A stretch of DNA of 64,000 bases from contig KB906767.1 in assembly GCA_000381625.1 (NCBI GenBank), positions 6,347,672 to 6,411,671 of the forward strand. Direction: 5' to 3'. The notes beneath the pieces are model-generated. The model did not search any database, was not told the origin of the DNA, and worked only from the letters and a program-made list of their open reading frames with translations. Position 1 is the stretch's first letter, and each line of letters opens with the position of its first letter. Shown here in pieces: positions 7,530 through 17,108 of the stretch. The translations under genes were made by a program, and so were the position numbers. The stretch comes from Bryobacterales bacterium KBS 96 (lineage in GTDB: Bacteria > Acidobacteriota > Terriglobia > Bryobacterales > Bryobacteraceae).

Positions 7530-10157
7530 ATGATAGGAAATGAGATACGGGCGAAGTTTCTCGATTACTTCGCCGGGCAGGGTCACCGCATCGTTCGCAG
7601 TTCTTCGTTGGTTCCCGCCAATGATCCGACGCTGTTGTTCACGAACGCCGGCATGAACCAGTTCAAAGAGGTCTTCCTCGGACTGGAGAAACGCGATTAC
7701 TCGCGGGCCACGAGTTCGCAAAAGTGCGTCCGCGCGGGCGGCAAGCACAACGATCTCGAAAATGTGGGCTACACGCGCCGGCATCATACGTTTTTCGAAA
7801 TGCTCGGCAATTTCTCGTTTGGCGACTACTTCAAGAAAGAAGCGATTGCTTACGCCTGGGAGCTGGTCACCAGCCCGAATTGGTACGGCATTCCGAAGGA
7901 CAAGCTGTACGTAACCATCTTTCGCGAGGACGACGAAGCCGAAGAGCTATGGCAAAACGTCGCGGGCCTTTCAAAAGATCGCATTTTCCGCCTCGACGAG
8001 GCCGACAATTTCTGGCAGATGGGCGAGACCGGGCCCTGCGGCCCGTGTTCCGAAATCCACTACGATCTTGGTCCGGAGGCCGCGGAGGCCGGCCGTGAGC
8101 ACGAACAGTTTCCATCGGATGCGGGCGGTCGATTCGTCGAGATCTGGAATCTCGTGTTCATGCAGTTCGATCGCGCTGAAGACGGCAAAATGACGCCGTT
8201 GCCGCATCCTTCCATTGATACGGGCATGGGGTTGGAGCGCATCACTGCGGTCCTGCAGTGCAAGCTGTCGAATTACGATACCGATTTGGTCCGGCCCATT
8301 ATCGAGCGCGCGGGCGAGTTGCTGAACATCCAATATGGCGTCGACGTGAAAAGGGACGTCGTTCTGCGCATCAATGCCGATCACGCGCGCGCCACGGCGT
8401 TTCTGATTCACGATGGCATTCTGCCGGCTAACGACGGCCGCGGTTACGTGCTGCGCAAAATTATGAGGCGGGCGATGCGCAACGCCCGTCTGGCCGGCGA
8501 AGCGGAGCCGTATCTCCACAAGCTGACGGCCTTTGTCGCCGAGTTGATGAAGCCGGCCTATCCGGAACTGATGGAGAGCATCGAGCGTGTTGCACGCATT
8601 GTGCGCGACGAAGAGAATCGCTATGCCACCACATTCCAGATTGCCGAGCGATTCTTTCATGATGAGGCAAAGTCCGCCGTCAACGGTGTTCTACCGGGCG
8701 CCGCGGCCTTTAAGCTATATGACACATATGGCCTCGCGCTCGATGAGCAAGATGAAATGGCTCGTGAATTCGGTCTGAGTATCGATCGCGAAGGCTTCAG
8801 CGCCGAGATGGAGAAGCAGCGGACCCGCGCTCGCGCCAGTTGGAGAGGCGCCGACAAGGCGCAGATTGCAGAAGTTTATAAGGATTTGCCAGCTGCGGAA
8901 TTCTTGCGGGATACGTGGGAAACTCCAGTCGAAGTGTCGCGTCTGATCGCGAGTTCGAAGGAGCCCGTCTCCGAGGTGTTCGAGGGCCATGCCGAAGCGG
9001 CTTTCCCGAAGACGCCGTTTTATGCGGAATCGGGCGGCCAGGTTGGCGACACCGGTGTGTTGCTCGATCCCGAGACGCGCGAACGAGTGGCGATCGTCGA
9101 AGGCGTCTTCCGGCCGACTCCGGGGACGAGTATCCATAAGATATATGTGCTGCGGCCAATTAAGGTGGGGCAACGGCTCATCGGCCAGGTGGACCGGCTG
9201 TTGCGCGGCGCCACCATGCGCAATCACACGGCAACACATCTGTTGCATGCCGCGCTACGCCAGGTGCTGGGCACGCACGTGAAGCAGGCCGGCAGCGTCG
9301 TTGAGCCGAATAGATTGCGTTTCGATTTCACGCACTACGCCGCGCTGACACAGGATGAGTTGCTCGAGGTGGAACGTCTGGTCAATGAGCAGGTTCTGGC
9401 AAACGCCGGCGTGCACACCGATGTGATGGACCTCGACCAGGCATTGCAAACTGGGGCCATGGCGCTGTTTGGTGAAAAATACGGCGAGAAAGTACGCGTC
9501 GTGCAAATCCCCGGTTTCAGCAGAGAGTTATGCGGAGGCACCCACGTAGAGCGCACCGGCGACATCGGCCTGTTTAAAGTGATTTATGAAGGCAGCATTT
9601 CAGCCGGCGTACGGCGCATTGAAGCCATAACCGGTACCGGAGCCCTTGAACGCTTCCAGCAAACATCGGCATCCGTGCAGAAGGCGGGCCAGTTGCTCCA
9701 CGCGACGGATACGACTTTCCTCGAACATGTCGAAAAGATCCTGGAGCAACAGAAGATACTCGAGAAGCAGGTTGAACAACTCAAAAACAAAGTTGCGCAG
9801 TCGCAGACCGAGCATCTCCAGGGCCGGTCGCTTAACGGAGCGACTGTGTTGGCGCACCAGGTTGAAGATATGGATCGCGCGCAGTTACGGACCCTTGCCG
9901 ATTCGCTGCGCAATAAGTGGCGAAGCGCCGTGATTGTTTTGGCGTCGGTTAACGATTCCGATATCGCGATTGTCTCGGCCGTCAGCAAAGATCTCATCAA
10001 GAAGGTGCAGGCCGGTAGGCTCGTGGGCGATGTAGCGAAGCAGGTCGGTGGTAAGGGTGGCGGGCGGCCCGATATGGCGGAAGGCGCCGGCAAAAACAGG
10101 GCCGCGTTGCCCGAAGCGCTTGAGGGTGTGTACGAAACCGTGGCCGCCTTACTGTAG
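7530..10157 (+). CDS. alaS: Alanine--tRNA ligase
   Basis: 875 residues, the normal full length. It charges tRNA-Ala and edits mischarged Ser and Gly in the cytoplasm. The N-terminal class II catalytic core begins FLDYFAGQGHRIVRSSSLVPANDPTLLFTNAGM (read from 7560). The editing domain has the zinc-site residues in HTATHLLH (first His at 566) and CGGTHV (Cys668). The C-terminal coiled coil and C-Ala domain end with GGKGGGRPDMAEGAG, the usual AlaS/DHHA1 signature. AGGAG lies nine bases before the ATG. A YpdA-like gene follows after 40 bp on the same strand. Confidence 0.98.
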   Translation: MIGNEIRAKFLDYFAGQGHRIVRSSSLVPANDPTLLFTNAGMNQFKEVFLGLEKRDYSRATSSQKCVRAGGKHNDLENVGYTRRHHTFFEMLGNFSFGDYFKKEAIAYAWELVTSPNWYGIPKDKLYVTIFREDDEAEELWQNVAGLSKDRIFRLDEADNFWQMGETGPCGPCSEIHYDLGPEAAEAGREHEQFPSDAGGRFVEIWNLVFMQFDRAEDGKMTPLPHPSIDTGMGLERITAVLQCKLSNYDTDLVRPIIERAGELLNIQYGVDVKRDVVLRINADHARATAFLIHDGILPANDGRGYVLRKIMRRAMRNARLAGEAEPYLHKLTAFVAELMKPAYPELMESIERVARIVRDEENRYATTFQIAERFFHDEAKSAVNGVLPGAAAFKLYDTYGLALDEQDEMAREFGLSIDREGFSAEMEKQRTRARASWRGADKAQIAEVYKDLPAAEFLRDTWETPVEVSRLIASSKEPVSEVFEGHAEAAFPKTPFYAESGGQVGDTGVLLDPETRERVAIVEGVFRPTPGTSIHKIYVLRPIKVGQRLIGQVDRLLRGATMRNHTATHLLHAALRQVLGTHVKQAGSVVEPNRLRFDFTHYAALTQDELLEVERLVNEQVLANAGVHTDVMDLDQALQTGAMALFGEKYGEKVRVVQIPGFSRELCGGTHVERTGDIGLFKVIYEGSISAGVRRIEAITGTGALERFQQTSASVQKAGQLLHATDTTFLEHVEKILEQQKILEKQVEQLKNKVAQSQTEHLQGRSLNGATVLAHQVEDMDRAQLRTLADSLRNKWRSAVIVLASVNDSDIAIVSAVSKDLIKKVQAGRLVGDVAKQVGGKGGGRPDMAEGAGKNRAALPEALEGVYETVAALL

Positions 10158-10197
10158 CGCCGGATTTCCGTCTGTTCGTAATAGAAGGAGCGAATAC

Positions 10198-11196
10198 ATG
10201 GAGCAGTTCGATGTGGTGATTGTGGGGGCCGGGCCAACGGGCCTCGCCTGTGGCATCGAGCTGAAACGGCGCGGAATTTCGAACGTTCTGTTCGACAAAG
10301 GTTGCGTTACTAACTCGCTGTATCACTATCCGACGAACCTGGTCTTTTTCACTACGCCTGAACTGCTCGAAATCGGCGATATCCCGATGACCTCGCTCAA
10401 CGAAAAGCCGGGACGCACCGAAGGACTCAAATATTACCGCCGCGTAGCCGACCACTACGGGCTTGATATTCGCCAATACGAACGGGTGCTCGGCATCGAC
10501 GGCGGCAACGGCGATTTTGTGGTCCGCACAGAAACCGTGCGCGCCGATTTTAATTGCTACCGAGCGAAGAAGATTATTCTTGCCACGGGTTATTACGATA
10601 TTCCCAACTATCTCGACGTTCCCGGAGAGGATTTACCCAAGGTAATCCATTACTACCGGGAAGCCCATCCCTATTACAATCATGATGTCCTGGTTGTGGG
10701 CGCTAAGAACTCGGCGGCCATTGCAGCTCTGGAATTGTTCTGGACAGGGGCGCGAGTGACGTTGGTTCACCGCGGCGCGGGTATCTCGAACAGCGTAAAG
10801 TATTGGATCAAGCCGAATATCGAGAACCGCATCAAGAACGGTGAGGTCAAGGCGTACTTTCATAGCCGGGTGAAGGAGATTCGCCCGTATGATGTCGTGC
10901 TGGAAACTCCCGACGGCGAAGTCGTTATCAAGAATGACTTTGTGTTCGCCATGATTGGCTATCGCCCTGATTTTGAGTTCATGGCGGAGCACGGGATTCA
11001 TCTCGACAATTCGACGAACAAGCCCATTACCAATCCCGACACGCTCGAGAGCGAACGCAAAGGCATGTATCTGGCGGGCGTGATTGTGGCAGGAACTCAC
11101 ACGAATGAAATCTTCATCGAGAACGGGCGCTTCCACGGCAAGGTGATTGCGGAAGCAATCGAAAAGTCCCTTCACCATCATCCGGCGATCGAGTGA
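10198..11196 (+). CDS. ypdA: YpdA-family FAD/NAD(P)-dependent reductase (putative bacillithiol disulfide reductase)
   Basis: 332 residues starting at ATG 10198 with AGAAGGAG upstream. An in-frame extension reaches back into alaS but adds nothing of the fold. FAD motif VIVGAGPTGLACGIELKRRG lies at residues 6-25. A second Rossmann motif for NADPH is VVGAKNSAAIAALELF near residue 165. The protein lacks the CxxC of thioredoxin reductases, as is usual for YpdA/Bdr. In Firmicutes this enzyme recycles oxidised bacillithiol, and many Acidobacteriota also carry bacillithiol genes (general knowledge). No bsh gene is in this window, so the role is inferred by family. It follows alaS closely and is 19 bp upstream of a methyltransferase. 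Confidence 0.88.
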   Translation: MEQFDVVIVGAGPTGLACGIELKRRGISNVLFDKGCVTNSLYHYPTNLVFFTTPELLEIGDIPMTSLNEKPGRTEGLKYYRRVADHYGLDIRQYERVLGIDGGNGDFVVRTETVRADFNCYRAKKIILATGYYDIPNYLDVPGEDLPKVIHYYREAHPYYNHDVLVVGAKNSAAIAALELFWTGARVTLVHRGAGISNSVKYWIKPNIENRIKNGEVKAYFHSRVKEIRPYDVVLETPDGEVVIKNDFVFAMIGYRPDFEFMAEHGIHLDNSTNKPITNPDTLESERKGMYLAGVIVAGTHTNEIFIENGRFHGKVIAEAIEKSLHHHPAIE

Positions 11197-11215
11197 TAAC
11201 ACTCCAGTAGGATCT

Positions 11216-11827
11216 ATGCCCAGCACATCTGAACAAATGCGATGGGACCAGCGCTACCGCGCAGGCGAGATTCTGTTCGGCGAGGAGCCGAGCCTTTTTC
11301 TTCGAGAGCAGGCGTTTCGATTTACGCCGGGCATGAAAGCCCTCGCTGTCGCGGACGGGCAGGGCCGCAACGGCGTATGGCTCGCATCCCAGGGGCTGGA
11401 TGTTTTGTCGGTTGACATTTCCGAAACGGGTCTGCAACACGCGCGTGAACTTGCCGCGCGGCGCTCCGTGGCATTGCAGACCGAGGTCTGCGATCTGACG
11501 ACATGGACTCCACCGCTCACTGGGTTCGACGTCGTGGTCGAGATTTCAATTCATTTCCCGGGCGAGGTTCGAAGGCAGGTACATCGAAATCTATCGGATG
11601 CCGTGAAGCCGCGAGGGCTGTACCTGATCGAGGCCTTTCACGAAAATCAGTGCGGCCGCGCTTCCGGCGGACCGAGAGACCGCGACATGCTTTCTACACG
11701 CGACAAACTTCTAGAGGACTTTCGAGAATTCTCCTTTCTGGAGTTGATGGAAGGGACGGTCTTGTTGAACGAAGGGCCAAGGCATCAGGGAGAAGCTTGG
11801 ATGGTCCGCATGGTGGCGCAAAAGTAG
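11216..11827 (+). CDS. SAM-dependent methyltransferase, TehB/thiopurine-methyltransferase type
   Basis: 203 residues from ATG 11216. The N-terminal MRWDQRYRAGEILFGEEPSLFL is the typical start of this family (WDxRY...FGxEPs). Motif I is degenerate (LAVADGQGRNGVWLA), the pattern found in TehB and related small-molecule methyltransferases, and is followed by LDVLSVDISETGL. Such enzymes methylate thiols, tellurite, selenite or halides. Here the target is unknown. It lies 19 bp after the ypdA-like gene, which makes an operon for thiol or redox chemistry plausible but unproven. Confidence 0.85.
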   Translation: MPSTSEQMRWDQRYRAGEILFGEEPSLFLREQAFRFTPGMKALAVADGQGRNGVWLASQGLDVLSVDISETGLQHARELAARRSVALQTEVCDLTTWTPPLTGFDVVVEISIHFPGEVRRQVHRNLSDAVKPRGLYLIEAFHENQCGRASGGPRDRDMLSTRDKLLEDFREFSFLELMEGTVLLNEGPRHQGEAWMVRMVAQK

Positions 11828-11918
11828 CGTTCACGTGAATTCTTCAGCGGTCTTTCAGATTTGCCGGTTACACTGTGGCTCAAGAGTACCCGTGCCATTC
11901 AGGCCAAAGGAGGCAAAG

Positions 11919-12941
11919 ATGCCTGTTCGAAATCTCACAACGTTGCTGGCGCTGCTGGCCGCAACCTGTCTGGCAGCACCCGCGCAGCAATATAAGTTGA
12001 CCCATTCCATTCACATCGGGGGAACAGGCGGTTGGGACTATCTTGCGGCCGATTCTCAGGCGCGCCGCCTATACGTATCGCATAACACCCAAGTGGAAAT
12101 ACTCGATCTCGACACAGAAAAGATTGTCGGCAAGATCCCGGGTGCCGATGGCGTCCATGGCATCGCGCTGGCTCCGGAATCGAATCGCGGCTACATCAGC
12201 TCCGGCCGCAACGATAAAATCCTGGTGTTCGACCTGAAAACGCTTAAAGTGTTGAACGCAATTACGGCCGGCTCCAACCCGGATGGGATTGTGTACGAAC
12301 CGGTTAACGACCGGGTGCTTGCATTCAATGGCCGCAGCAAAAATGCAACCGTGGTCGATGCTGCTACGGACATGACACATACCATCGCTCTCGATGGCAA
12401 ACCCGAGTTCCCGGTCGCCGACGGCAAAGGCGTGGTGTTCGTCAATATTGAGGACAAGAGCGAAATCCAAAAGATCGACGTCAAAACGTTGAAGGTGGAA
12501 AGCACTTGGCCTCTGTCGCCCTGCGAATCGCCGTCGGGCCTGGCCATCGATCGCGCGAACCACCGGTTGTTCTCTGTATGCGACAACAAATTGATGGCGA
12601 TCGTGAATGCCGATTCAGGCAAAGTAATCGCAACGCCCGCGATTGGCGAAGGCCCGGATGCAGCGGCGTTCGATCCCGAATTGAAGCTGGCGTTCTCTTC
12701 GAACGGCGAATCCGGAACGCTGACCGTCGTTCAAGAGCAGGGCAGCGACAAATACCGCCGTATCGAGACAGTGGCCACAAAACCCGGCGCGCGCACGATG
12801 GCGCTCGACGAAAAAACGCACAAAATCTATCTTTCCGATGCCGAGTTCGGTCCCGCTCCAGCCGCAACTGCCGATCATCCGCGCCCCCGCCGATCCATCA
12901 AACCCGGCAGTTTCAAAGTGCTGGTCGTCGAACGCAAGTAA
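11919..12941 (+). CDS. Exported YncE-like beta-propeller protein
   Basis: 340 residues from ATG 11919, eight bases after AAAGGAGG. An upstream in-frame extension to 11835 is rejected because the signal peptide (residues 1-20, LTTLLALLAATCLAAPAQ) starts at this ATG. The rest consists of repeated four-stranded blades with patterns such as SRRLYVSHNTQVEILDLDT-type strands, VHGIALAPE and DGIVYEP, as in YncE and lactonase-like propellers. These are common periplasmic scaffolds in Acidobacteriota. No ligand or enzyme function can be assigned. It converges on an SGNH hydrolase gene. Confidence 0.85.
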   Translation: MPVRNLTTLLALLAATCLAAPAQQYKLTHSIHIGGTGGWDYLAADSQARRLYVSHNTQVEILDLDTEKIVGKIPGADGVHGIALAPESNRGYISSGRNDKILVFDLKTLKVLNAITAGSNPDGIVYEPVNDRVLAFNGRSKNATVVDAATDMTHTIALDGKPEFPVADGKGVVFVNIEDKSEIQKIDVKTLKVESTWPLSPCESPSGLAIDRANHRLFSVCDNKLMAIVNADSGKVIATPAIGEGPDAAAFDPELKLAFSSNGESGTLTVVQEQGSDKYRRIETVATKPGARTMALDEKTHKIYLSDAEFGPAPAATADHPRPRRSIKPGSFKVLVVERK

Positions 12942-12945
12942 GGTG

Positions 12946-12990
12946 GGGCAGACCCTTGGCCCGCGCCGGGCGTCGCGCGCAGATCTGCCC
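12946..12990. terminator. GC-rich hairpin between convergent genes
   Basis: GGGCAGA at 12946-12952 pairs with TCTGCCC at 12984-12990. The loop itself contains a G/C-rich inverted stretch (CCCGCGCCGGGCG). It lies between the stop codons of the propeller gene (12941) and the SGNH hydrolase (13017). It could act in both directions, although no T-run follows on either strand. Confidence 0.45.
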
Positions 12991-13016
12991 AACTAACGTG
13001 AGGGGCATTGGGCTCC

Positions 13017-14315
13017 TTACTTGACGTGCCCCCATCGCCAGCCGCGGCAGCGCTCGTCCCGCAACACAAGCGGATCGAACTGCGCGATGCCTTCTATATC
13101 CGCTTTCCGGAAGTGAGTATCGAACGCCGCGTTAATGTCCTCGATGAATTCATTCGCCAGGATCGCGTATCCAGTATTCGTGGGATGAATGCCGTCAAGT
13201 GAGAACAGCCCGCCAAGGAAATCCGTGGTCAAATTCGTTCCGCGGAGCTTGTATCCGTTCGTGTGGAGCCGATCGAATAACGAGAACACGTCTACGAATA
13301 CCGCTCCCGGCTGTGCAGCCGTTAGTCCCTGAATAATGGTGTTCATCTGCATGGTGACCTGACGGATGGCGGCCGCCGCGGCAGCCGTCACAACGCACGG
13401 AGCGCCCGAAGTCGAGCACGCGGCGGGTAGCGGACCGCTTGTCGCATTGGTTAAAATCGCCTCCACCGCCGGCAGGGCGTCTAGAGTCACAAAGTCGGTC
13501 GGGTTGGTTCCCAGAGCCACATCCAATTCGTCGAGAGGAACTTTGGCTTCCTGAGCCAATGCAGATACTGGAATGAAGAAGGGCGTCTCGGTGACATCGG
13601 GCAGGTTCGCCACGATCAGCGTCGCGTGTGTTGCCGCCAGGGTGTTCAGAAGCGTGCCATAAGATGTGCCGAAGGCGGTGAGAAACGCCTGCAACGCCGG
13701 CGGCGATGACAGAGAAGAAACAAGCTGCCCCGACGTAACGGCGCCGAGGATATCGTTGTTGCCGATGTCGACGATAATCGCGGTAGGATTCAGCGCGACA
13801 GCTTGTTCCACTTGGCTACGTGCCGGACAAGGGAACAGGATCGGGCATGGATAACCCAGCACAATATCCGTCGCGAGCTGTGTTTCATCGGTGCTGTTAA
13901 GGTTGTTGTCGGGCTTACGATTAAGGGCGTCGGCCACCGTCTGGAGAGGCACCGCAAGATCTGTCACCTGCTCGAAGGGATTAAGGCGCGGGAAAATCAG
14001 TTTACCCGGCACCTGTTTGATTACTGGCGGGAATTGTGCGCTGACCAATTCGAGCGTGTTAGGCGCGCCCGGGTAAGGAACTAGCGGTAGCGTAAGACGC
14101 GCGTGCACGTGTCGCGCAACCACACTGGCAAATCCGTGGATCTGCTGAAAATCGGCCAGCGAGTCGTTTTCGACTCCGGCCGCGAGCGAATCGCCCACGA
14201 CCACCAATTTCGAAAAATCAATTTTACTCCGCGATTGCGCCGGCAATACGGCAGTCGAAACGCACGCGATCAGGCAGACAATAGCTCCGCGGCACAGTGA
14301 TGTCCTCAGTTTCAA
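13017..14315 (-). CDS. Secreted SGNH/GDSL-type esterase or lipase
   Basis: 432 residues. The start is a TTG at 14315 preceded by GGAGGG at seven bases, so the non-ATG start is well supported. Residues 1-26 are a signal peptide ending VLPAQ. Block I is VVVGDSLAAGVEND with the nucleophile Ser near residue 43. The Asn of block III is in VDIGNNDILGA. Block V is DGIHPTNTGYA with the catalytic Asp and His near the C-terminus. An insert rich in Ala/Thr lies between blocks III and V. It should hydrolyse an ester outside the cytoplasmic membrane. The substrate is not predictable. Confidence 0.9.
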   Translation of the reverse strand: MKLRTSLCRGAIVCLIACVSTAVLPAQSRSKIDFSKLVVVGDSLAAGVENDSLADFQQIHGFASVVARHVHARLTLPLVPYPGAPNTLELVSAQFPPVIKQVPGKLIFPRLNPFEQVTDLAVPLQTVADALNRKPDNNLNSTDETQLATDIVLGYPCPILFPCPARSQVEQAVALNPTAIIVDIGNNDILGAVTSGQLVSSLSSPPALQAFLTAFGTSYGTLLNTLAATHATLIVANLPDVTETPFFIPVSALAQEAKVPLDELDVALGTNPTDFVTLDALPAVEAILTNATSGPLPAACSTSGAPCVVTAAAAAAIRQVTMQMNTIIQGLTAAQPGAVFVDVFSLFDRLHTNGYKLRGTNLTTDFLGGLFSLDGIHPTNTGYAILANEFIEDINAAFDTHFRKADIEGIAQFDPLVLRDERCRGWRWGHVK

Positions 14316-14518
14316 AGCGAGACCCTCCGGAGTCGAATTGTATCCCGTTTGAAACGAGGGATGTCTTGATCGCCCGTTTTGGCCGCACTGTCATTCACGG
14401 CGCCCAAGCGGGGAACTTTGATTCTGCTGTTAACATAGCAGTCATCTCTTTAAAGCCTAAATACAAAGCCATACGAATGGCGGCGGAAGGTGAACGTGTG
14501 TAGTATCTGGAGAAGAAT

Positions 14519-15730
14519 ATGACTCTGTTGATGCGCGCTGAACGATGGCTTGCTCCATTACTTGTTTTAGTTCTTTCCAGTGCCGCGAAAACTCCGGCGC
14601 CGGATCAGTTCACTCCCGTAGTCGCTTCTACGCTTACTTCCGGCTGTCAGCCGTTTCCCGGAACGGATGGCAAACGGCACGTCGTTTACGAGTTGGTGCT
14701 TACGAACACCAGTCCTACTCCCGCCACCTTAAAGAAAATTGAAGTGGTGGATGCGGCTAATCCATCTCGGATTTTCGCGAGTTACGCGGATCATGATTTG
14801 ATGTTGCGTTTGCGAAGCACGGGAAATAGCGCTGTTGAAAGCCCGGAAATTGAATTCAACAATACGCGGCTCTTCCTGATCGATCTGGCCTTTGGCTCGG
14901 GCGTCGCGCCCCCCAGCGTTTTAGCGCATCGCATCCAATTGCTCGGGGCTTCAGCCCCCAGCCATAACCCGGCGAAGCCCGTTCCGCTCAGCTACACGAT
15001 CGCGCCGTTCAAACTCTCTCTGAAGAAATTGCCCGAGATTGGGCCGCCGCTTATCGGTGATCGATGGGTTGCTATCAATGGTTGTTGCGGAGTTGCGGGC
15101 GTCCACCGCTCGACCGGGTTCGCCGTAAATGGCCGGATCTCGTTCGCGCAACGTTTTGCTATCGACTGGATGCGGCTGGATGACAAGGGCCGGATGGTGC
15201 ATGGCGATCCGGCCGATGTGCACAACTACGCCTCGTACGGCGCTGATGTGCTGGCGGTGGCAGATGGGAAGGTTGTTAGCACACTTAATGATCTCGACGA
15301 TCAAGTTCCCGGAAAGTTGCCGGATCCGAAGACAATCAACATCGAAAACGTTGACGGCAATCACGTAGTACTCGACCTCGGCAACGGTGTCTTCGCGTTC
15401 TATGCGCACATGCAAAAGCATTCCATCACCGTGGCTCCCGGCGATCGCGTGAAACGCGGCCAGGTATTAGGGCAACTAGGAAACACCGGAAACAGTTCGG
15501 CCCCTCACCTGCATTTTCATCTTATGGACGGGCCGTCGGTATTGGGTTCGAGTGGCATACCATACGTGATCGACTCATTCGCCTTTGCCGGTCAAATTCC
15601 GGAAGAGAAGTTTGCCGCTGCTCCCGGTGTCGAAGGTGACTGGAGCGACGGATTACTGCACACGCCCAGCTCCCGCGACAAGCAATTTCCGATGGACCTG
15701 ACCATCGCGGATTTCGCCGGCAAACGATGA
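14519..15730 (+). CDS. Exported LytM/M23-domain protein, possibly missing a zinc ligand
   Basis: 403 residues with an N-terminal hydrophobic segment (residues 8-24) that could be a signal peptide. Residues 45-170 form an all-beta region with an Ig-like pattern. Residues 230-345 are the M23 peptidase domain: YGADVLAVADGKVV, then GDRVKRGQVLGQLGNTG, then HLHFH at 330-334. In catalytic M23 enzymes the first motif is H-x-x-x-D. Here the corresponding positions are Ser239 and Asp243, so one zinc ligand may be absent unless the His in VHNY serves. The protein may therefore be a LytM regulator of amidases and not an endopeptidase. Confidence 0.82.
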   Translation: MTLLMRAERWLAPLLVLVLSSAAKTPAPDQFTPVVASTLTSGCQPFPGTDGKRHVVYELVLTNTSPTPATLKKIEVVDAANPSRIFASYADHDLMLRLRSTGNSAVESPEIEFNNTRLFLIDLAFGSGVAPPSVLAHRIQLLGASAPSHNPAKPVPLSYTIAPFKLSLKKLPEIGPPLIGDRWVAINGCCGVAGVHRSTGFAVNGRISFAQRFAIDWMRLDDKGRMVHGDPADVHNYASYGADVLAVADGKVVSTLNDLDDQVPGKLPDPKTINIENVDGNHVVLDLGNGVFAFYAHMQKHSITVAPGDRVKRGQVLGQLGNTGNSSAPHLHFHLMDGPSVLGSSGIPYVIDSFAFAGQIPEEKFAAAPGVEGDWSDGLLHTPSSRDKQFPMDLTIADFAGKR

Positions 15731-15763
15731 AGATTCCCTTCATGATTCTGGAGCGGCGCCAGC

Positions 15764-17056
15764 TCACGGCGATTCGTGCGACATGTCCGTCCTGGTCACG
15801 ACCTTTCTGCCAAACAGAGTCTGAATTCCCGCGTAAGCGCTCTTCGGTAGTGAGCGGACGATTTGCTTGCGTTTATCACGGAACGCAGTGCGGCGCTGGC
15901 GAACGAGATCGCGTAGAATCGACCCCGCGATCTCCCCCATCTTCCAGACGCCATCGCGAAAGCCTCGATTCATTGCGGGGCTTTGCCGGTGTGCCTGGTC
16001 CAAAGCAAGCGTGTCGGACGCAAGTGCGATCCCGTGGTAATAGATAATGCCCGCGGCCAGTGCGCCCTGTGTTAATTCATCTCCAGCCGACTCGATGAGA
16101 GTGCCCAACACGTGCAATCCAACTTGTCCGACCGTCAAAGCCATAGTAGCGCCGAGTTCCAGGCTTTTGGTCGCCATGCCGAGCAACCCGGCGTGCTGAA
16201 GGTTCAGCGCTTCGTCCAGATCGAAGTCGCTGTCGGAGAGATGATGAGAGGCGCTTTCCATCAAATCTCCAGTAGCGTAAAGGCCCATGCCCGCTTTCTT
16301 GATCATCAGGTTGAGAGCGAGTGAATCTTGCCGGTTCAAATAGCTGTTAATGAATAGACTGGCTCCACACCGCTGGATCAATAACCTCCAGGCATGCCAG
16401 GACGGGCGCTTTCCCAAACGCGAAAGCACATGCAGTTGCAATTCGAGAGCGGCGGCAAAGATTGTAAATAAATCGATGTATTTGTTGTGACTGATGCCGA
16501 CAGTCAAGCCCGTTGTGAGCGCGCGCTCCGCGATGTCCTTTTCCAGATCCAGAAGCAGCCACTCGGCTTGTACTTCATAGCTTGCCGCCGGGCTTGGCGC
16601 TTCTCTTGTGGCCCATAGGTCCGATCTCAACAATGCCGCCAAGTGCTCGCTTCGTTGTTTTCGTTGCGTGGCGCTGGCGCGATAGGGCAGAGCTTGCCAT
16701 CGGGAGTAGCGCGAACGATTGCGCGCATCCGGCCACGTAATTTGCAGCTTACGGAACCAGAGGCGCCTGTACCAGACGCCAAGCACTGCAATGCAGAACA
16801 CACCCAATATAGGTCCGGAGGCAAGCGCGGCGACCATAAACCAATCCGGACCGTGGCGCGGCGCGGCGAATCCGAGGCTTTGCCGTGCGCGCTCCGCCAA
16901 AGCGATCGCGTAATTATACAAGATGAGCGCATAACCGGACAGGACGACCAACAGGCCGGCGGCGGCGGCCCACAACAGACCCGATATCAGGAACTGTCCG
17001 CGGCGGCGCAACCCTTCCAATGCAGGATCTGCGGCGGAGCCGGAGTTGATGGCCAT
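15764..17056 (-). CDS. Membrane protein of unknown function
   Basis: 430 residues that I do not recognise. Two clear transmembrane helices lie at about residues 27-50 (ISGLLWAAAAGLLVVLSGYA) and 73-96 (MVAALASGPILGVFCIAVLG). They are followed by a basic stretch (WYRRLWFRKLQ) and about 330 residues that should be cytoplasmic and helical. Near residue 250 there is an acidic SHHLSDSDFDLDEALNLQHA segment, and the C-terminus is basic. It converges with the M23 gene (33 bp gap) and lies 52 bp downstream of the CE15-like esterase gene on the same strand, so it may be its operon partner. Confidence 0.7.
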   Translation of the reverse strand: MAINSGSAADPALEGLRRRGQFLISGLLWAAAAGLLVVLSGYALILYNYAIALAERARQSLGFAAPRHGPDWFMVAALASGPILGVFCIAVLGVWYRRLWFRKLQITWPDARNRSRYSRWQALPYRASATQRKQRSEHLAALLRSDLWATREAPSPAASYEVQAEWLLLDLEKDIAERALTTGLTVGISHNKYIDLFTIFAAALELQLHVLSRLGKRPSWHAWRLLIQRCGASLFINSYLNRQDSLALNLMIKKAGMGLYATGDLMESASHHLSDSDFDLDEALNLQHAGLLGMATKSLELGATMALTVGQVGLHVLGTLIESAGDELTQGALAAGIIYYHGIALASDTLALDQAHRQSPAMNRGFRDGVWKMGEIAGSILRDLVRQRRTAFRDKRKQIVRSLPKSAYAGIQTLFGRKVVTRTDMSHESP

Positions 17057-17108
17057 ACTACATTGTGCTTCCTCTCGTTGCGCGTCTGCGCTGCACGGCC
17101 ACGCTCAT

